A stretch of DNA of 58,509 bases from Pseudomonas sp. (lineage in GTDB: Bacteria; Pseudomonadota; Gammaproteobacteria; Pseudomonadales; Pseudomonadaceae), in NCBI RefSeq assembly GCF_030150285.1, contig NZ_JASLGE010000034.1:1-58509 (forward strand), in the 5' to 3' direction. Each line of letters begins with the position of its first letter. Position 1 is the stretch's first letter. The notes beneath the pieces were generated by a model. That model ran no database searches and had not been told where the DNA came from. It saw only the letters and a program-made list of their open reading frames with translations. Positions 1-8,247 of the stretch are shown here, one piece after another. Both the position numbers and the translations under genes were made by a program.

Positions 1-111
1 AATCAGCTGACGGAAACGCTGCTCCTGTTCCGGCGACTGGAAAGGAAAAACATCAATGGCCGCCTGGGCCGAAACTGCGAGGAAAAGAAGCAGCGGCAGG
101 ATTTTTTTCAC
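1..111 (-). CDS. ccmH: CcmH, cytochrome c maturation protein (N-terminal part only)
   Basis: Only the first 37 codons are in the window; the gene runs off the low-coordinate edge. The GTG start at 111 overlaps the ccmG stop in a GTGA arrangement, typical of this operon. The visible peptide is a signal sequence (VKKILPLLLFLAVSAQA) followed by AIDVFPF and a Gln/Glu-rich stretch, which fits the exported CcmH/CycL family. These proteins carry an LRCxxC motif further on, outside this window, and help reduce and present apocytochrome c for haem ligation in the periplasm. The identification rests on the short N-terminus plus position directly after ccmG. Confidence 0.85.
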   Translation of the reverse strand, partial: MKKILPLLLFLAVSAQAAIDVFPFQSPEQEQRFRQLI

Positions 112-692
112 AGGCTGCTCCCCGAGGCATCGTCGTCGGCCGGCAGCGGCTTGTCGGCCAGCAGCGCCTCATAGCGCGGACGCAGCACGTTTTCCCATTT
201 TTCCGCATCCAGCACGCCGATGTAGCGGTAACGGATATTGCCAGCTTTGTCGACCAGGTAGGTTTCCGGCGCGCCATAAACCCCGAGGTCCAGGCCCAGG
301 TCGCCCTTGTCGTCAAACAGGGTGAAGCGGAAAGGGTTGCCGTGCAGTTCCAGGTATTTCTGTGCCGACTCGCGGTAATCCTTGTAATTGATGCCGATGA
401 TGGGCACGCCCTGCTCCGCCATGTGCTTGAGCACGGGATGCTCGACCTGGCAGGAAATGCACCAGGTTGCCCAGACATTCAGGAACAGCACCTGCCCTTT
501 CACATCGGCTGCCGTCAGTTTTTTTTCCGGCGTATCCAGTGTGCTGAGGCTGAAGTCCGGCAGTGGCTTGCCGATGCGGGCAGAAGGCAGTTCGGTGGGG
601 TCCTTGCCCAGGCGACTGCCCAGCAGGACGGCAAGACCGATGAAAAGGAGCAAAGGCAGGGCATAAAGTGCAAGGCGAACGGGCTTGCTCAT
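108..692 (-). CDS. ccmG: CcmG/DsbE thiol:disulfide oxidoreductase
   Basis: A 194-residue membrane-anchored thioredoxin-like protein that keeps apocytochrome c cysteines reduced in the periplasm. One N-terminal membrane anchor (about residues 7-25) is followed by a thioredoxin fold with the active site WCISC (C78 and C81). The downstream APETYLVD segment contains the cis-proline loop usual in this family. The ATG at 692 overlaps the ccmF stop (ATGA), and its own stop overlaps the ccmH start (GTGA), so the three are translationally coupled. An upstream in-frame extension exists but lies inside ccmF. Length is normal for DsbE. Confidence 0.95.
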   Translation of the reverse strand: MSKPVRLALYALPLLLFIGLAVLLGSRLGKDPTELPSARIGKPLPDFSLSTLDTPEKKLTAADVKGQVLFLNVWATWCISCQVEHPVLKHMAEQGVPIIGINYKDYRESAQKYLELHGNPFRFTLFDDKGDLGLDLGVYGAPETYLVDKAGNIRYRYIGVLDAEKWENVLRPRYEALLADKPLPADDDASGSSL

Positions 693-2689
693 CAGATTTT
701 TTCTCCCGTCACCGGTAGGGCGGATGCTGTTGTCTTGCGCATGCGGTAACGGCGATCCGTCGCGGCCAGCACGCCGCCCGCGGCCATGACGAGGGCACCC
801 AGCCACAGCCAGCGCACAAAGGGTTTGTGATAAACGCGCACAGCCCAGGAGTTGCCGTCTTCCAGCGGTTCGCCCAGCGCCACATAAAGGTCGCGGAACA
901 GGCCCGGATCAATCGCCGCCTCCGTCATGGTGTTGCGCTGCACGTTGTACACGCGTTTTTCCGGATACAGGTGACGGATGCTGCTGCCGTTCTTCAACAC
1001 TTCGACATCACCGCGACGCGCCATGTAATTGGCACCCTTGCGCTCGCTCACGCCGTGAAAGACAAAGCTGTATTCACCTTCCGTCACGGCCTCGCCCGGC
1101 GCCATGCGTACGTCCCGCTCCATGCTGTGCGTGGACACCAGCGTGACGCCCAGCACTGTCACCAGCAGGCCGAGATGGGCCAGCTGCATGCCGACATAGC
1201 TGCGCGACAGGCGACGCAGACCGGCCCACGCCCCTGCCCTGGCAGTACGCACTTTTGCCAGCACGTCACGCACGATGGCAATCGCCACGGTGAACACCAG
1301 CGTGCAGGCAATGGCCACGCGCACATTGATGTCGCCAAACCAGAGCAGCGGCAGCACCACGCCCAGCAGCATCCCGCCCAGCAACACCAGCAGATGCGGC
1401 TTGAGCAGCTTGCCGGCATCCTGGCGCTTCCAGTTGGCCTGCGGTCCCAGCGCGAGGAAGAAAAGCAGGAGCAAGGTCAAGGGCACGAAAAGCAGGTTGA
1501 AATACGGCGGCCCCACGGAAATCTTGCCGAGATGCATGGCATCGGCCACCAGCGGAAACAGCGTACCCAGCAGTACCACGGTGGTGGCGGTCAGCAGCAG
1601 GAGGTTGTTGGCCAGCAGGAACATTTCGCGCGAGACGAGCTCATAACGCGATTCACTGCTGAGCGCGCCGGCACGCACTGCAAACAGCGTGAGCGAGCCA
1701 CCGATCACGACCGCGAGGATGCCCAGCACGAAAAGTCCGCGCGAAGGGTCGGACGCAAAAGCATGCACGGAGGTCAGCACGCCGGAACGCACGAGGAAGG
1801 TACCGAGCAGGCTGAGCGCAAAGGCGATGATGGCCAGCAGCACCGTCCACGCCTTGAACACGCCGCGCTTTTCCGTCACGGCCAGCGAGTGCAGCAGCGC
1901 GGTGCCGGCCAGCCAGGGCATGAAGGAGGCATTTTCCACCGGGTCCCAGAACCACCAGCCGCCCCAGCCCAGTTCGTAGTACGCCCACCACGAGCCCAGG
2001 GTGATGCCGATGCCCAGAAAGGCCCAGGCGACGATGGTCCACGGCCGCGACCAGCGCGCCCAGGCGGCGTCCAGCCGGCCGCCCAGCAAGGCCGCAATAG
2101 CGAAAGCAAACGCCACCGAGAAGCCGACATAGCCCATGTACAGCATCGGCGGGTGAACGATCAGGCCGATGTCTTGCAGCAAGGGATTAAGGTCATTGCC
2201 GTCGCTCGGAATCTGCGGCAGCAAGCGTACGAACGGGTTGGAGGTGAGGATCAAAAACAGCAGAAAGCCGATGCTGATCATGCCCATGATTGCCAGCACC
2301 CGCGCCAGCATCACCTGCGGCAACTGCCGCGAAAAGACCGACACGGCAAAGGTCCAGCCGCCCAGAATCATCGCCCACAACAGCAGCGAGCCTTCGTGGG
2401 CACCCCACACGGCGCTGAACTTGTAGTACCACGGCAACGCGGTGTTGGAGTTGCTGGCGACATAGGCCACCGAGAAGTCGTCGGCCATAAAGGCGTAAGT
2501 CAGGCAGCCGAACGAAAACAGCAAAAAGGCAAACTGCCCCCAGGCGGCGGGCTGAGCCAGGCTCATCCACAGTTTGTCGCCCCGCCACGCCCCCAGCAGC
2601 GGCACAGTGGCCTGCACCACGGCAAAACACAGGGCCAGAATCATGGCCAGGTGGCCCAATTCCGGAATCATCAGACCAGACATCATCAC
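692..2689 (-). CDS. ccmF: CcmF, haem lyase subunit
   Basis: A large polytopic inner-membrane protein of about 660 residues, the core of the System I haem ligation complex that attaches haem to the CxxCH motif of apocytochromes. The tryptophan-rich WWD signature is present (GWGGWWFWDPVENASF), together with family blocks such as WGAHEGSLLLW and SVHAFASDP. Three starts are possible: GTG at 2689 (overlapping the ccmE stop), ATG at 2686 and ATG at 2683; the choice changes the protein by only two residues. It sits between ccmE and ccmG, as usual. Confidence 0.96.
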   Translation of the reverse strand: MMMSGLMIPELGHLAMILALCFAVVQATVPLLGAWRGDKLWMSLAQPAAWGQFAFLLFSFGCLTYAFMADDFSVAYVASNSNTALPWYYKFSAVWGAHEGSLLLWAMILGGWTFAVSVFSRQLPQVMLARVLAIMGMISIGFLLFLILTSNPFVRLLPQIPSDGNDLNPLLQDIGLIVHPPMLYMGYVGFSVAFAFAIAALLGGRLDAAWARWSRPWTIVAWAFLGIGITLGSWWAYYELGWGGWWFWDPVENASFMPWLAGTALLHSLAVTEKRGVFKAWTVLLAIIAFALSLLGTFLVRSGVLTSVHAFASDPSRGLFVLGILAVVIGGSLTLFAVRAGALSSESRYELVSREMFLLANNLLLLTATTVVLLGTLFPLVADAMHLGKISVGPPYFNLLFVPLTLLLLFFLALGPQANWKRQDAGKLLKPHLLVLLGGMLLGVVLPLLWFGDINVRVAIACTLVFTVAIAIVRDVLAKVRTARAGAWAGLRRLSRSYVGMQLAHLGLLVTVLGVTLVSTHSMERDVRMAPGEAVTEGEYSFVFHGVSERKGANYMARRGDVEVLKNGSSIRHLYPEKRVYNVQRNTMTEAAIDPGLFRDLYVALGEPLEDGNSWAVRVYHKPFVRWLWLGALVMAAGGVLAATDRRYRMRKTTASALPVTGEKI

Positions 2690-3159
2690 TTGTTCCCCTC
2701 AGCCGGCGCAGCATTGGCCGGCACAGGCGCGGACAGGCCGCTTTCGTTCAGCGCTTTGGTGACTTCAGGCGGCATGTATTTTTCGTCGTGCTTGGCCAGT
2801 ACTTCATCGGCGACCACCACACCCTGGGCGTTCAACTTGCCCAGCGCGACGATGCCCTGCCCCTCGCGGAACAGGTCCGGCAGGATGCCGCGGTACTGAA
2901 TGGTCACGCCCTTGTTGAAATCGGTGACCACAAATTCGACGTCCAGCGAATCGCCCGAGCGCTTCAGCGAACCGTCCTGCACCATGCCGCCCGCACGGAT
3001 GCGGGTGTCGAGCGGTGCTTCGCCATTGGCGATCTGGGTCGGGGTGTAGAACAGGTTGATGTTCTGCTGCAAGGCGCTCAGGGCCAAGGCCAGCGCGGCA
3101 CCCACGCCCACCACAAGCGCCAGGATGATGATCAGACGTTTTTTGCGCTGCGGATTCAC
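2686..3159 (-). CDS. ccmE: CcmE, periplasmic haem chaperone
   Basis: A 157-residue protein anchored by one N-terminal membrane helix (about residues 9-30). It carries an OB-fold periplasmic domain that binds haem covalently and passes it to CcmF. The haem-binding histidine and nearby tyrosine are visible as KHDEKY (H124, Y128). I chose the GTG at 3159 because it overlaps the ccmD stop as GTGA, matching the coupling elsewhere in the operon; the longer reading would lie mostly inside ccmD. The C-terminal tail is Ala/Pro rich and probably disordered. Confidence 0.95.
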   Translation of the reverse strand: MNPQRKKRLIIILALVVGVGAALALALSALQQNINLFYTPTQIANGEAPLDTRIRAGGMVQDGSLKRSGDSLDVEFVVTDFNKGVTIQYRGILPDLFREGQGIVALGKLNAQGVVVADEVLAKHDEKYMPPEVTKALNESGLSAPVPANAAPAEGNK

Positions 3160-3332
3160 TTCGAGTTCTCCCGGCGCACACGACGCGCCTCTTGTTGCAG
3201 ATAACGCCGGCGTGCCAGGATCGGCAGCGCCACATTCAACCCCAGCACCGCCAGGCAAATGCCGTAGGCCGACCAGACATACACGCCGTGATGGCCCATC
3301 GCGATAAAGTCGCCAAACGACGCAAAGCTCAT
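3156..3332 (-). CDS. ccmD: CcmD, small membrane protein of haem export
   Basis: A 58-residue single-span membrane protein that assists release of haem-loaded CcmE from the CcmABC complex. It begins MSFASFGDFIAMGHHGVYVW, has one hydrophobic helix, and ends in a very basic cytoplasmic tail (RRRYLQQEARRVRR). This is the standard CcmD architecture and size. The ATG at 3332 overlaps the ccmC stop (ATGA), and its stop overlaps the ccmE GTG start. Confidence 0.93.
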   Translation of the reverse strand: MSFASFGDFIAMGHHGVYVWSAYGICLAVLGLNVALPILARRRYLQQEARRVRRENSK

Positions 3333-4084
3333 CGTGCCCCCTCCAGCGCTTTCAACACTTCTGCCTTGACCCAACTGCTGCGCGCTTCGCGCTTGAGCAC
3401 TTCCAGGCGCATGCGCAACAGCACCACCGCGCCGAAGAAGCAATAAAAGCCCAGCACCGTGAGCAGCAGCGGCAGCCACATTTCCACTGGCATGGCGGGT
3501 TTTTCCGTGAGGGTAAACGTCGCGCCCTGGTGCAGGGTGTTCCACCACTCCACCGAGTACTTGATGATCGGGATATTGACCACGCCGACGATGGCCAGCA
3601 CCGCACAGGCCTTGGCTGCACTGTCGCGATGGGCGATGGCGTTGCCCAGGGCAATCAGCCCGAAGTACAGAAACAAAAGGATCAGCATGGAGGTGAGGCG
3701 TGCATCCCAGACCCACCAGGAGCCCCAGGTCGGCTTGCCCCAAATGGCCCCGGTGATCAGCGCCAACGCCGTCATCCAGGCACCGATGGGCGCAGCGGAC
3801 TGCAACGCGATGTCCGCGATTTTCATTTTCCAGACCAGGCCCACCACGCCGCAGACCGCCAGCATCACATAGCATGATTGCGCCAGCATGGCCGCCGGCA
3901 CATGGATATAAATGATGCGAAAGCTATTGCCCTGCTGGTAGTCCGGCGGCGCAAACGCCAGGCCCCAAGCCACCCCACCGGCAATCAACAACACGGCGGC
4001 ACTGCTTAACCACGGCAACATCCGCCCACTGATGCCATAAAACCATTTGGGCGAGCCGAGTTTGTGAAACCAAGTCCAGTTCAT
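3329..4084 (-). CDS. ccmC: CcmC, haem transfer protein
   Basis: A 251-residue polytopic membrane protein that, with CcmAB and CcmD, loads haem onto CcmE. The WWD domain is clear (PTWGSWWVWDARLTS), flanked by the expected HVPAAM and EWWNTLHQG histidine segments. The start at 4084 gives MNWTWFHKLGSP, the usual CcmC N-terminus. An 86-base gap separates it from ccmB upstream, the only noticeable spacer in this operon. Confidence 0.96.
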   Translation of the reverse strand: MNWTWFHKLGSPKWFYGISGRMLPWLSSAAVLLIAGGVAWGLAFAPPDYQQGNSFRIIYIHVPAAMLAQSCYVMLAVCGVVGLVWKMKIADIALQSAAPIGAWMTALALITGAIWGKPTWGSWWVWDARLTSMLILLFLYFGLIALGNAIAHRDSAAKACAVLAIVGVVNIPIIKYSVEWWNTLHQGATFTLTEKPAMPVEMWLPLLLTVLGFYCFFGAVVLLRMRLEVLKREARSSWVKAEVLKALEGAR

Positions 4085-4170
4085 CACGCTGTTTCCATCA
4101 CGGTGCCGATCACGACAGGTCACTGTCATGCCAGCCAGGGTCTTTACTGGCCCCGCAGGGCCAGACCTCA

Positions 4171-4839
4171 TTATTCGCCGACGCTAATCTTCAGGCCGGC
4201 CGCTATTGCAAAGGGTGTCAAAGTGACTGCCAGGGCCGTGAGGCTACCCAGCCACAGCAAATAACCGGTCGCAGGCATGCCCTGCAAGGCCGCCTGCAAG
4301 GCGCCACTGCCCAGGATCAACACCGGGATGTACAACGGCAAAATCAGCAGTGCCAGTAACAGGCCGCCACGCTTGAGGCCCACGGTCAACGCCGCCCCCA
4401 CCGCCCCCAGCAAGCTCAACACCGGAGTGCCCAGCAGCAACGACATCAGCAGCACCGGCAGGCAGGCCACCGGTAACCCTAACATCAAGGCCAGCAGCGG
4501 TGACAGGATCACCAGCGCCAACCCTGAAAACGCCCAGTGTGCCAGTACCTTGGCCAACACCAGAAGAGGTAGGGGGTGCGACGAAAGGACCCACTGCTCC
4601 AGGGAGCCGTCCTCAAAATCACTGCGAAACAGCCCGTCCAGCGAGAGCAACACCGACAAAAGTGCTGCCACCCAGAGCAGCCCCGGAGACAAGGTTTGCA
4701 ACAATTGAGTCTCGGGCCCGACCGCCAAGGGAAACATGGCGATCACAATGGCAAAGAACACCAGCGGGTTGGCCAACTCGGCGGGGCGCCGAAACAGCAG
4801 GCGTGCCTCACGCACGACCAGGGTTGCAAACACACTCAT
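4171..4839 (-). CDS. ccmB: CcmB, haem exporter membrane subunit
   Basis: A 222-residue, very hydrophobic protein, the membrane partner of the CcmA ATPase. The N-terminus has the cytoplasmic REARLLFRRP segment, and the internal SDFEDGSLEQW block is typical of CcmB. The ATG at 4839 overlaps the ccmA stop (ATGA). A start three codons earlier is possible but lies within ccmA. CcmAB energises release of holo-CcmE rather than bulk haem transport, which is family knowledge. Confidence 0.95.
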   Translation of the reverse strand: MSVFATLVVREARLLFRRPAELANPLVFFAIVIAMFPLAVGPETQLLQTLSPGLLWVAALLSVLLSLDGLFRSDFEDGSLEQWVLSSHPLPLLVLAKVLAHWAFSGLALVILSPLLALMLGLPVACLPVLLMSLLLGTPVLSLLGAVGAALTVGLKRGGLLLALLILPLYIPVLILGSGALQAALQGMPATGYLLWLGSLTALAVTLTPFAIAAGLKISVGE

Positions 4840-5471
4840 ACGGCCCAACGCCCCAGATCAATATCGCGGTAACCGGCCGGCGTCCGGGTCAACGTGTGGT
4901 GGGTAGTGAGCACCACCATGCCGCCCGCTTCGCAGTGGCGGGCCAGGTGTTCTTCCAGGTGTGCGACACCCTGCTTGTCGAGCGCCGTAAAGGGCTCGTC
5001 GAGGATCCACAAGGGCGGGCTGTCCAGATGCAGCCGGGCCAGGGCGACGCGACGCTGCTGACCGGCCGACAACGTGTGGCACGGCACATCTTCAAAGCCC
5101 TTGAGGCCGACCGCCGCCAGTGCCGCCCACATCGCGTCACGGCTAGCCGGGCGGTGCAAGGCACAGAGCCAGCTGAGGTTTTCTTCAGGGGTGAGCAAAT
5201 CCTTGATCCCCGCCGCATGGCCGATCCACAGCAAGTGACTGGCCAGCTCCGCGCGCTGGTTGACCAGAGGCTGGCCGTTCAGTCGAATTTCGCCCGCGGT
5301 GGGCTGCATCAGGCCCGCCAACAGACGCAGCAGGCTGGTTTTGCCGCTGCCGTTGGGGCCACTGATCTGTAGCATATCGCCACTGCCGAGTCGCAATTCG
5401 AGACGCTCGAATAACATCCGCCAGTCACGCTCACAGGCAAGCGCTACGGCTTCTAAAAGAGGGCTGGTCAC
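4836..5471 (-). CDS. ccmA: CcmA, ABC ATPase of cytochrome c maturation
   Basis: The ATP-binding subunit of the CcmAB complex, 211 residues. Walker A is GPNGSGKTS, the ABC signature is LSAGQQRR, and Walker B is LWILDEP, followed by the switch histidine in TTHH. I chose the GTG at 5471, preceded by an AAGG ribosome site about 10 bases upstream; a TTG eight codons earlier is the alternative. It is the first gene of the operon, so the promoter should lie just above it (see the candidate -10 at 5600-5605). Confidence 0.94.
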   Translation of the reverse strand: MTSPLLEAVALACERDWRMLFERLELRLGSGDMLQISGPNGSGKTSLLRLLAGLMQPTAGEIRLNGQPLVNQRAELASHLLWIGHAAGIKDLLTPEENLSWLCALHRPASRDAMWAALAAVGLKGFEDVPCHTLSAGQQRRVALARLHLDSPPLWILDEPFTALDKQGVAHLEEHLARHCEAGGMVVLTTHHTLTRTPAGYRDIDLGRWAV

Positions 5472-5550
5472 GTAATTGAGGCCTTCACGGTTCAAGTCGG
5501 CTCAGGCGCGGCCGTTAACGTACTGCAGGATAAAGGCATTTGCGGCCTGT

Positions 5551-5605
5551 TTCAGAGAGCTGGGTCAATGTTTTTATCCTCTCTGAACAACGGGGCAGCA
5601 TTATA
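5551..5605. promoter_or_regulatory. Leader inverted repeat and candidate -10 for the ccm operon
   Basis: On the minus strand a perfect TATAAT lies at 5605-5600, about 130 bases upstream of ccmA. Between it and ccmA is a 9-base perfect inverted repeat, TTCAGAGAG (5551-5559) and CTCTCTGAA (5579-5587), with a 19-base loop. If the promoter assignment is right, the repeat lies in the transcribed ccm leader and could be an operator or an RNA hairpin. No convincing -35 is visible. The FliK-like gene on the other strand starts at 5653, so the region is divergent. Confidence 0.45.
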
Positions 5606-5652
5606 CATGCCATGTCCTACGCTTATTGCGGCAATTTCGACAGGTTGTAACG

Positions 5653-7224
5653 ATGAAAAGTGACATGACACTTCCCCCCATCCCACCTGCCGCAACCAAC
5701 ACCGTGCGGCCCGGCGTTGTGGGCGGTGAACGACTCACGTTGCTCAATCCCCTCGAAGGACTGATCAGCCCCGGTCACAACGCCCAGGCGCAAGTGCTGA
5801 CGCTTAAACAAGGCGATGCGGCCTTTCAATTGCTGCTGCGATTGACCCTGGAAAACGGCCGCCAGACCAACGTTCAAGTCAGCAGCAACCAGGTGTGGCC
5901 GCTGGGCACCTTATTGAGCGTGTCACAACCAACCCCCGGCAGCCTGGCGGTGAGCGTGCAGCAGGCCATGAGCAGCAGCGCCGCCACCCTCACCCGTCTC
6001 GACCCGCAACAATTACCGATTGGCACGTTGCTGCAAGGCAAGGTGCTGACCACCCAACTGTTGCCCTCCGCCAATGGCCAGCCGTCGGTGTATCGCTCGA
6101 TGGTGACGCTGCTCAACAGCGCCCTGAGCGGCAGCACCTTGACCCTCGACAGCCCACAACCCCTGCGTATCGGCAGCCTGTTAAGCGCCGGGGTCCAGGA
6201 CGCGAACACCCTCAACTTCGTGCCGCTGAGCGGTCGCCAGGACCAGTTGGCCGTGGCGCAACAACTGGCCGCCCAGCAAAGCCGCCAGGGTTCACTGGAA
6301 GGCCTGCTCAGCGCACTGCAAAAACTCCCGGCCAGCGACAACACGTCTGACGCGCTGCGCACCGCTGCCGACAAATTGCTGTCGGGTTTGCCCACAGCCG
6401 CGCAACTCAGCAACCCCAAAACATGGGCCAATGCCCTGCTTAATAGTGGCGCTTTTCTGGAGGCCAAATTGCTGGATGGTCAGACCCAGGCCCTGGCCCC
6501 GGACATGAAAGCCACGTTACTGCGCCTGATCACGCATATCCTACCCGGCGTGCCGGCCAACGCCGCCTTCAACCCCGGCATGGCCGCCAGCACCCAGGCT
6601 CAGGCGTTGCCGACCTTTGTGCGCAATGCGCTGGGCATGCTCGGCCAGGTCAGCGTCAAACCTCAGCCCACCGGATTTCCGCTGCCACCGCGCACCGTGC
6701 GCAGCGGCGAAGGCGAAAGCAGCCTCGAAAACCTGCTAAAACTGGCCGCTGCTGCCCTTTCGCGCCTGCAAAGCCATCAACTGTCCAGCCTGGAACAAAG
6801 CGGCCGCACCGCTGATGGCAACCTGCTAACTACTTGGCAAGTGGAAATCCCGATGCGTAACGCCCACGACATCGTACCCTTGCAAGTCAAATTCCAGCGC
6901 GAAGACCCGCCCGCCAAAAGCCCCCAGGACACCCCCGAAGCCCGCGAGCAAGCTGATCAACTGTGGCGCGTCGAACTGGCGTTCGACCTCACCCCTCTGG
7001 GCCCGCTGCACGTGCAGGCGCAACTGCTGCGCGGTACGTTATCGGGCCAGCTCTGGGCCGAGCGCGCCTTCACCGCCGAACTGATCGCCAGCCAATTGGG
7101 CCAATTACGCCAACGCCTGAACGACGCCGGCCTGAGCGTGACCGACCTTGACTGCCATCAAGGCACTCCCCCTCCCAGTGGCCACACCCCACTGCACCAA
7201 CGCTGGGTAGACGAAACCGCATGA
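5653..7224 (+). CDS. FliK-like flagellar hook-length control domain protein (second copy)
   Basis: A 523-residue protein rich in Gln, Leu, Ser and Pro, predicted to be cytoplasmic or secreted and lacking a signal peptide. The C-terminal 100 or so residues (WRVELAFDLTPLGPLHVQAQL and following) match the conserved Flg_hook domain of FliK. The gene is separate from the canonical fliK at 36805-38034. The start is uncertain: ATG at 5653 (used here) or 5665, both with weak ribosome sites. Its stop overlaps the ATG of the next gene, which carries an FlhB-like C-terminal domain, so a FliK-type ruler and an FlhB-type substrate-switch fragment are coupled. Function is inferred only; it may tune secretion switching. 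Confidence 0.8.
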   Translation: MKSDMTLPPIPPAATNTVRPGVVGGERLTLLNPLEGLISPGHNAQAQVLTLKQGDAAFQLLLRLTLENGRQTNVQVSSNQVWPLGTLLSVSQPTPGSLAVSVQQAMSSSAATLTRLDPQQLPIGTLLQGKVLTTQLLPSANGQPSVYRSMVTLLNSALSGSTLTLDSPQPLRIGSLLSAGVQDANTLNFVPLSGRQDQLAVAQQLAAQQSRQGSLEGLLSALQKLPASDNTSDALRTAADKLLSGLPTAAQLSNPKTWANALLNSGAFLEAKLLDGQTQALAPDMKATLLRLITHILPGVPANAAFNPGMAASTQAQALPTFVRNALGMLGQVSVKPQPTGFPLPPRTVRSGEGESSLENLLKLAAAALSRLQSHQLSSLEQSGRTADGNLLTTWQVEIPMRNAHDIVPLQVKFQREDPPAKSPQDTPEAREQADQLWRVELAFDLTPLGPLHVQAQLLRGTLSGQLWAERAFTAELIASQLGQLRQRLNDAGLSVTDLDCHQGTPPPSGHTPLHQRWVDETA

Positions 7225-7538
7225 CTGACGACCGCGAAACCCGCCAGGCCATCGCCCTCCAATACGACGGCCAACAGGCCCCCACGCTCACCGCCAAAGG
7301 CGACGACGCGCTGGCCGAAGCCATCCTGCAACTGGCCCGCGAACACGAAGTGCCCATCTACGAAAACGCCGAACTGGTGAGGTTACTGGCGCGCCTGGAA
7401 CTGGGCGACAGCATTCCGCAAGCGCTGTACCGAACCCTGGCAGAAATCATCGCCTTTGCCTGGCAGTTAAAAGGCAAATACCCGCCAGGGTTCGACCCCG
7501 ATGCCGAGCCGGTCGAGCGGGATGTGACGCCGGAGTAG
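7221..7538 (+). CDS. Small FlhB C-terminal-domain (EscU/YscU/HrcU-like) protein
   Basis: A 105-residue soluble protein resembling the cytoplasmic tail of FlhB after its NPTH autocleavage site (KGDDALAEAILQLAREHEVPIYENAELVRLLARLELGDSIPQALYRTLAEIIAFAW). It has no membrane part and no NPTH motif. The ATG overlaps the stop of the FliK-like gene (ATGA). Stand-alone FlhB-tail proteins of this type are known in other bacteria and can partly replace the FlhB C-terminus, but what this one does here is inference. Confidence 0.85.
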   Translation: MTDDRETRQAIALQYDGQQAPTLTAKGDDALAEAILQLAREHEVPIYENAELVRLLARLELGDSIPQALYRTLAEIIAFAWQLKGKYPPGFDPDAEPVERDVTPE

Positions 7539-7576
7539 CCGCCGTGCCGCCCCGGCCTTGCTCATAGACCACTGCG

Positions 7577-7765
7577 CTAAATCAGCTCGCCCAACACCGT
7601 TTGCAGCGCCACCTGCCCTTGGCGCGGCGTACCCGCAAATTCGGTCCAACCTTCGTTGAAGCCATCGATCATTGGCATTCTCGGCAACGGACTGCGCGCG
7701 CCCTGCGTACTGAACACCTCGTGCCAGGTCTCACGGGGCACACCGCGCTGCCCGATTTCACGACG
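7577..7765 (-). pseudogene. C-terminal remnant of an NmrA-family NAD(P)-binding protein
   Basis: Reading the minus strand into the TAG at 7577-7579 gives about 60 codons including VPRETWHEVFSTQG, PLPRMPMIDGFNEGWTEF and a final VALQTVLGELI. From memory this is the pattern at the end of NmrA/HSCARG-type NAD(P)H-binding oxidoreductases (ETW..F..QG, PR..MLDGFNEGW, KG.V.LETVLR.L). No start codon or Rossmann fold precedes it; similarity stops where a dispersed repeat begins near 7770. It is therefore the tail of a deleted gene. The family call is by recognition only. Confidence 0.6.
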
Positions 7766-7775
7766 ACTTCGTCGC

Positions 7776-7810
7776 CGGACGTAGCCTCGTTCACCTCGTC
7801 AACTGCTACG
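7776..7810 (+). repeat. Dispersed extragenic repeat, copy 1
   Basis: The 35-base unit starts CGGACGTAGCCTCG and ends AACTGCTACG. The same two ends with the same spacing recur at 58176-58210, and an inverted copy lies at 58062-58097. The middle differs by only a few bases. This is a family of short extragenic repeats, not coding. Confidence 0.8.
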
Positions 7811-7854
7811 CGGGGGGATATCTGGGCCCTCAGGTCGGGCCGGTAGTGCGCATC

Positions 7855-8247
7855 TCACCCTTTGTGCATTTTGCGCATCAGTTCCGCTTCGGCTTGGGTC
7901 AGGCCGCAGGATTGGGTGAGTTCGTCGACGCTGGCACCCATGCCCACCAGGCGCGCTGCCTGGGCAAATGACAGGCTGGAGGGGTCGCTCTGTTCCAGCT
8001 GGGTGAGTTTTTCAGGCAGGGGCGCGACCACGGCTCGCAGTTCGTGCAGGGCTTCGCCCATTTGCACGTTGCCGTTCTGGTAGGTGTCCAGCCGGCGGCC
8101 CAGTTCCTTGAGGCGACGGTCGCGCATCAGGTCGGCGGCGGCCTGTTGTGCGGCCGCCACGCGCTGACGGCGCACGTACACCACAAACAGGCACGCGGTA
8201 ACTGCCCAAAGCAGGCCCAGTACAATCACCGCCACCTCAAGGATCAA
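7855..8247 (-). CDS. DUF2802 membrane-anchored protein at the end of the chemotaxis operon
   Basis: A 130-residue protein with one N-terminal membrane helix (about residues 3-24), a basic and coiled region (RRQRVAAAQQAAADLMRDRRLKELGRRLDTYQ), and a C-terminal DUF2802 segment containing AARLVGMGASVDELTQSCGLTQAEAELM. That last part looks like a small helix-turn-helix-like module. It starts with TTG at 8247, immediately after the cheW stop; a GGAG lies about 10 bases before it. Members of this family commonly follow cheW in pseudomonads. Its role is unknown. Confidence 0.8.
   Translation of the reverse strand: MILEVAVIVLGLLWAVTACLFVVYVRRQRVAAAQQAAADLMRDRRLKELGRRLDTYQNGNVQMGEALHELRAVVAPLPEKLTQLEQSDPSSLSFAQAARLVGMGASVDELTQSCGLTQAEAELMRKMHKG

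Larger units (their letters stand above)
7539..7854. other. Intergenic stretch between convergent genes
   Basis: About 316 bases between the FlhB-like gene (plus) and the DUF2802 gene (minus). It holds the NmrA-family remnant described separately and a dispersed repeat copy at 7776-7810. I see no intact gene and no strong hairpin terminator. Confidence 0.7.

Noticed and set aside
827..2899. A long open frame on the plus strand across ccmF and ccmE, rich in His, Gln and Arg.
   Set aside because: It is the antisense of the ccmF/ccmE coding strand in a GC-rich genome; the composition is unnatural and no domain is visible.
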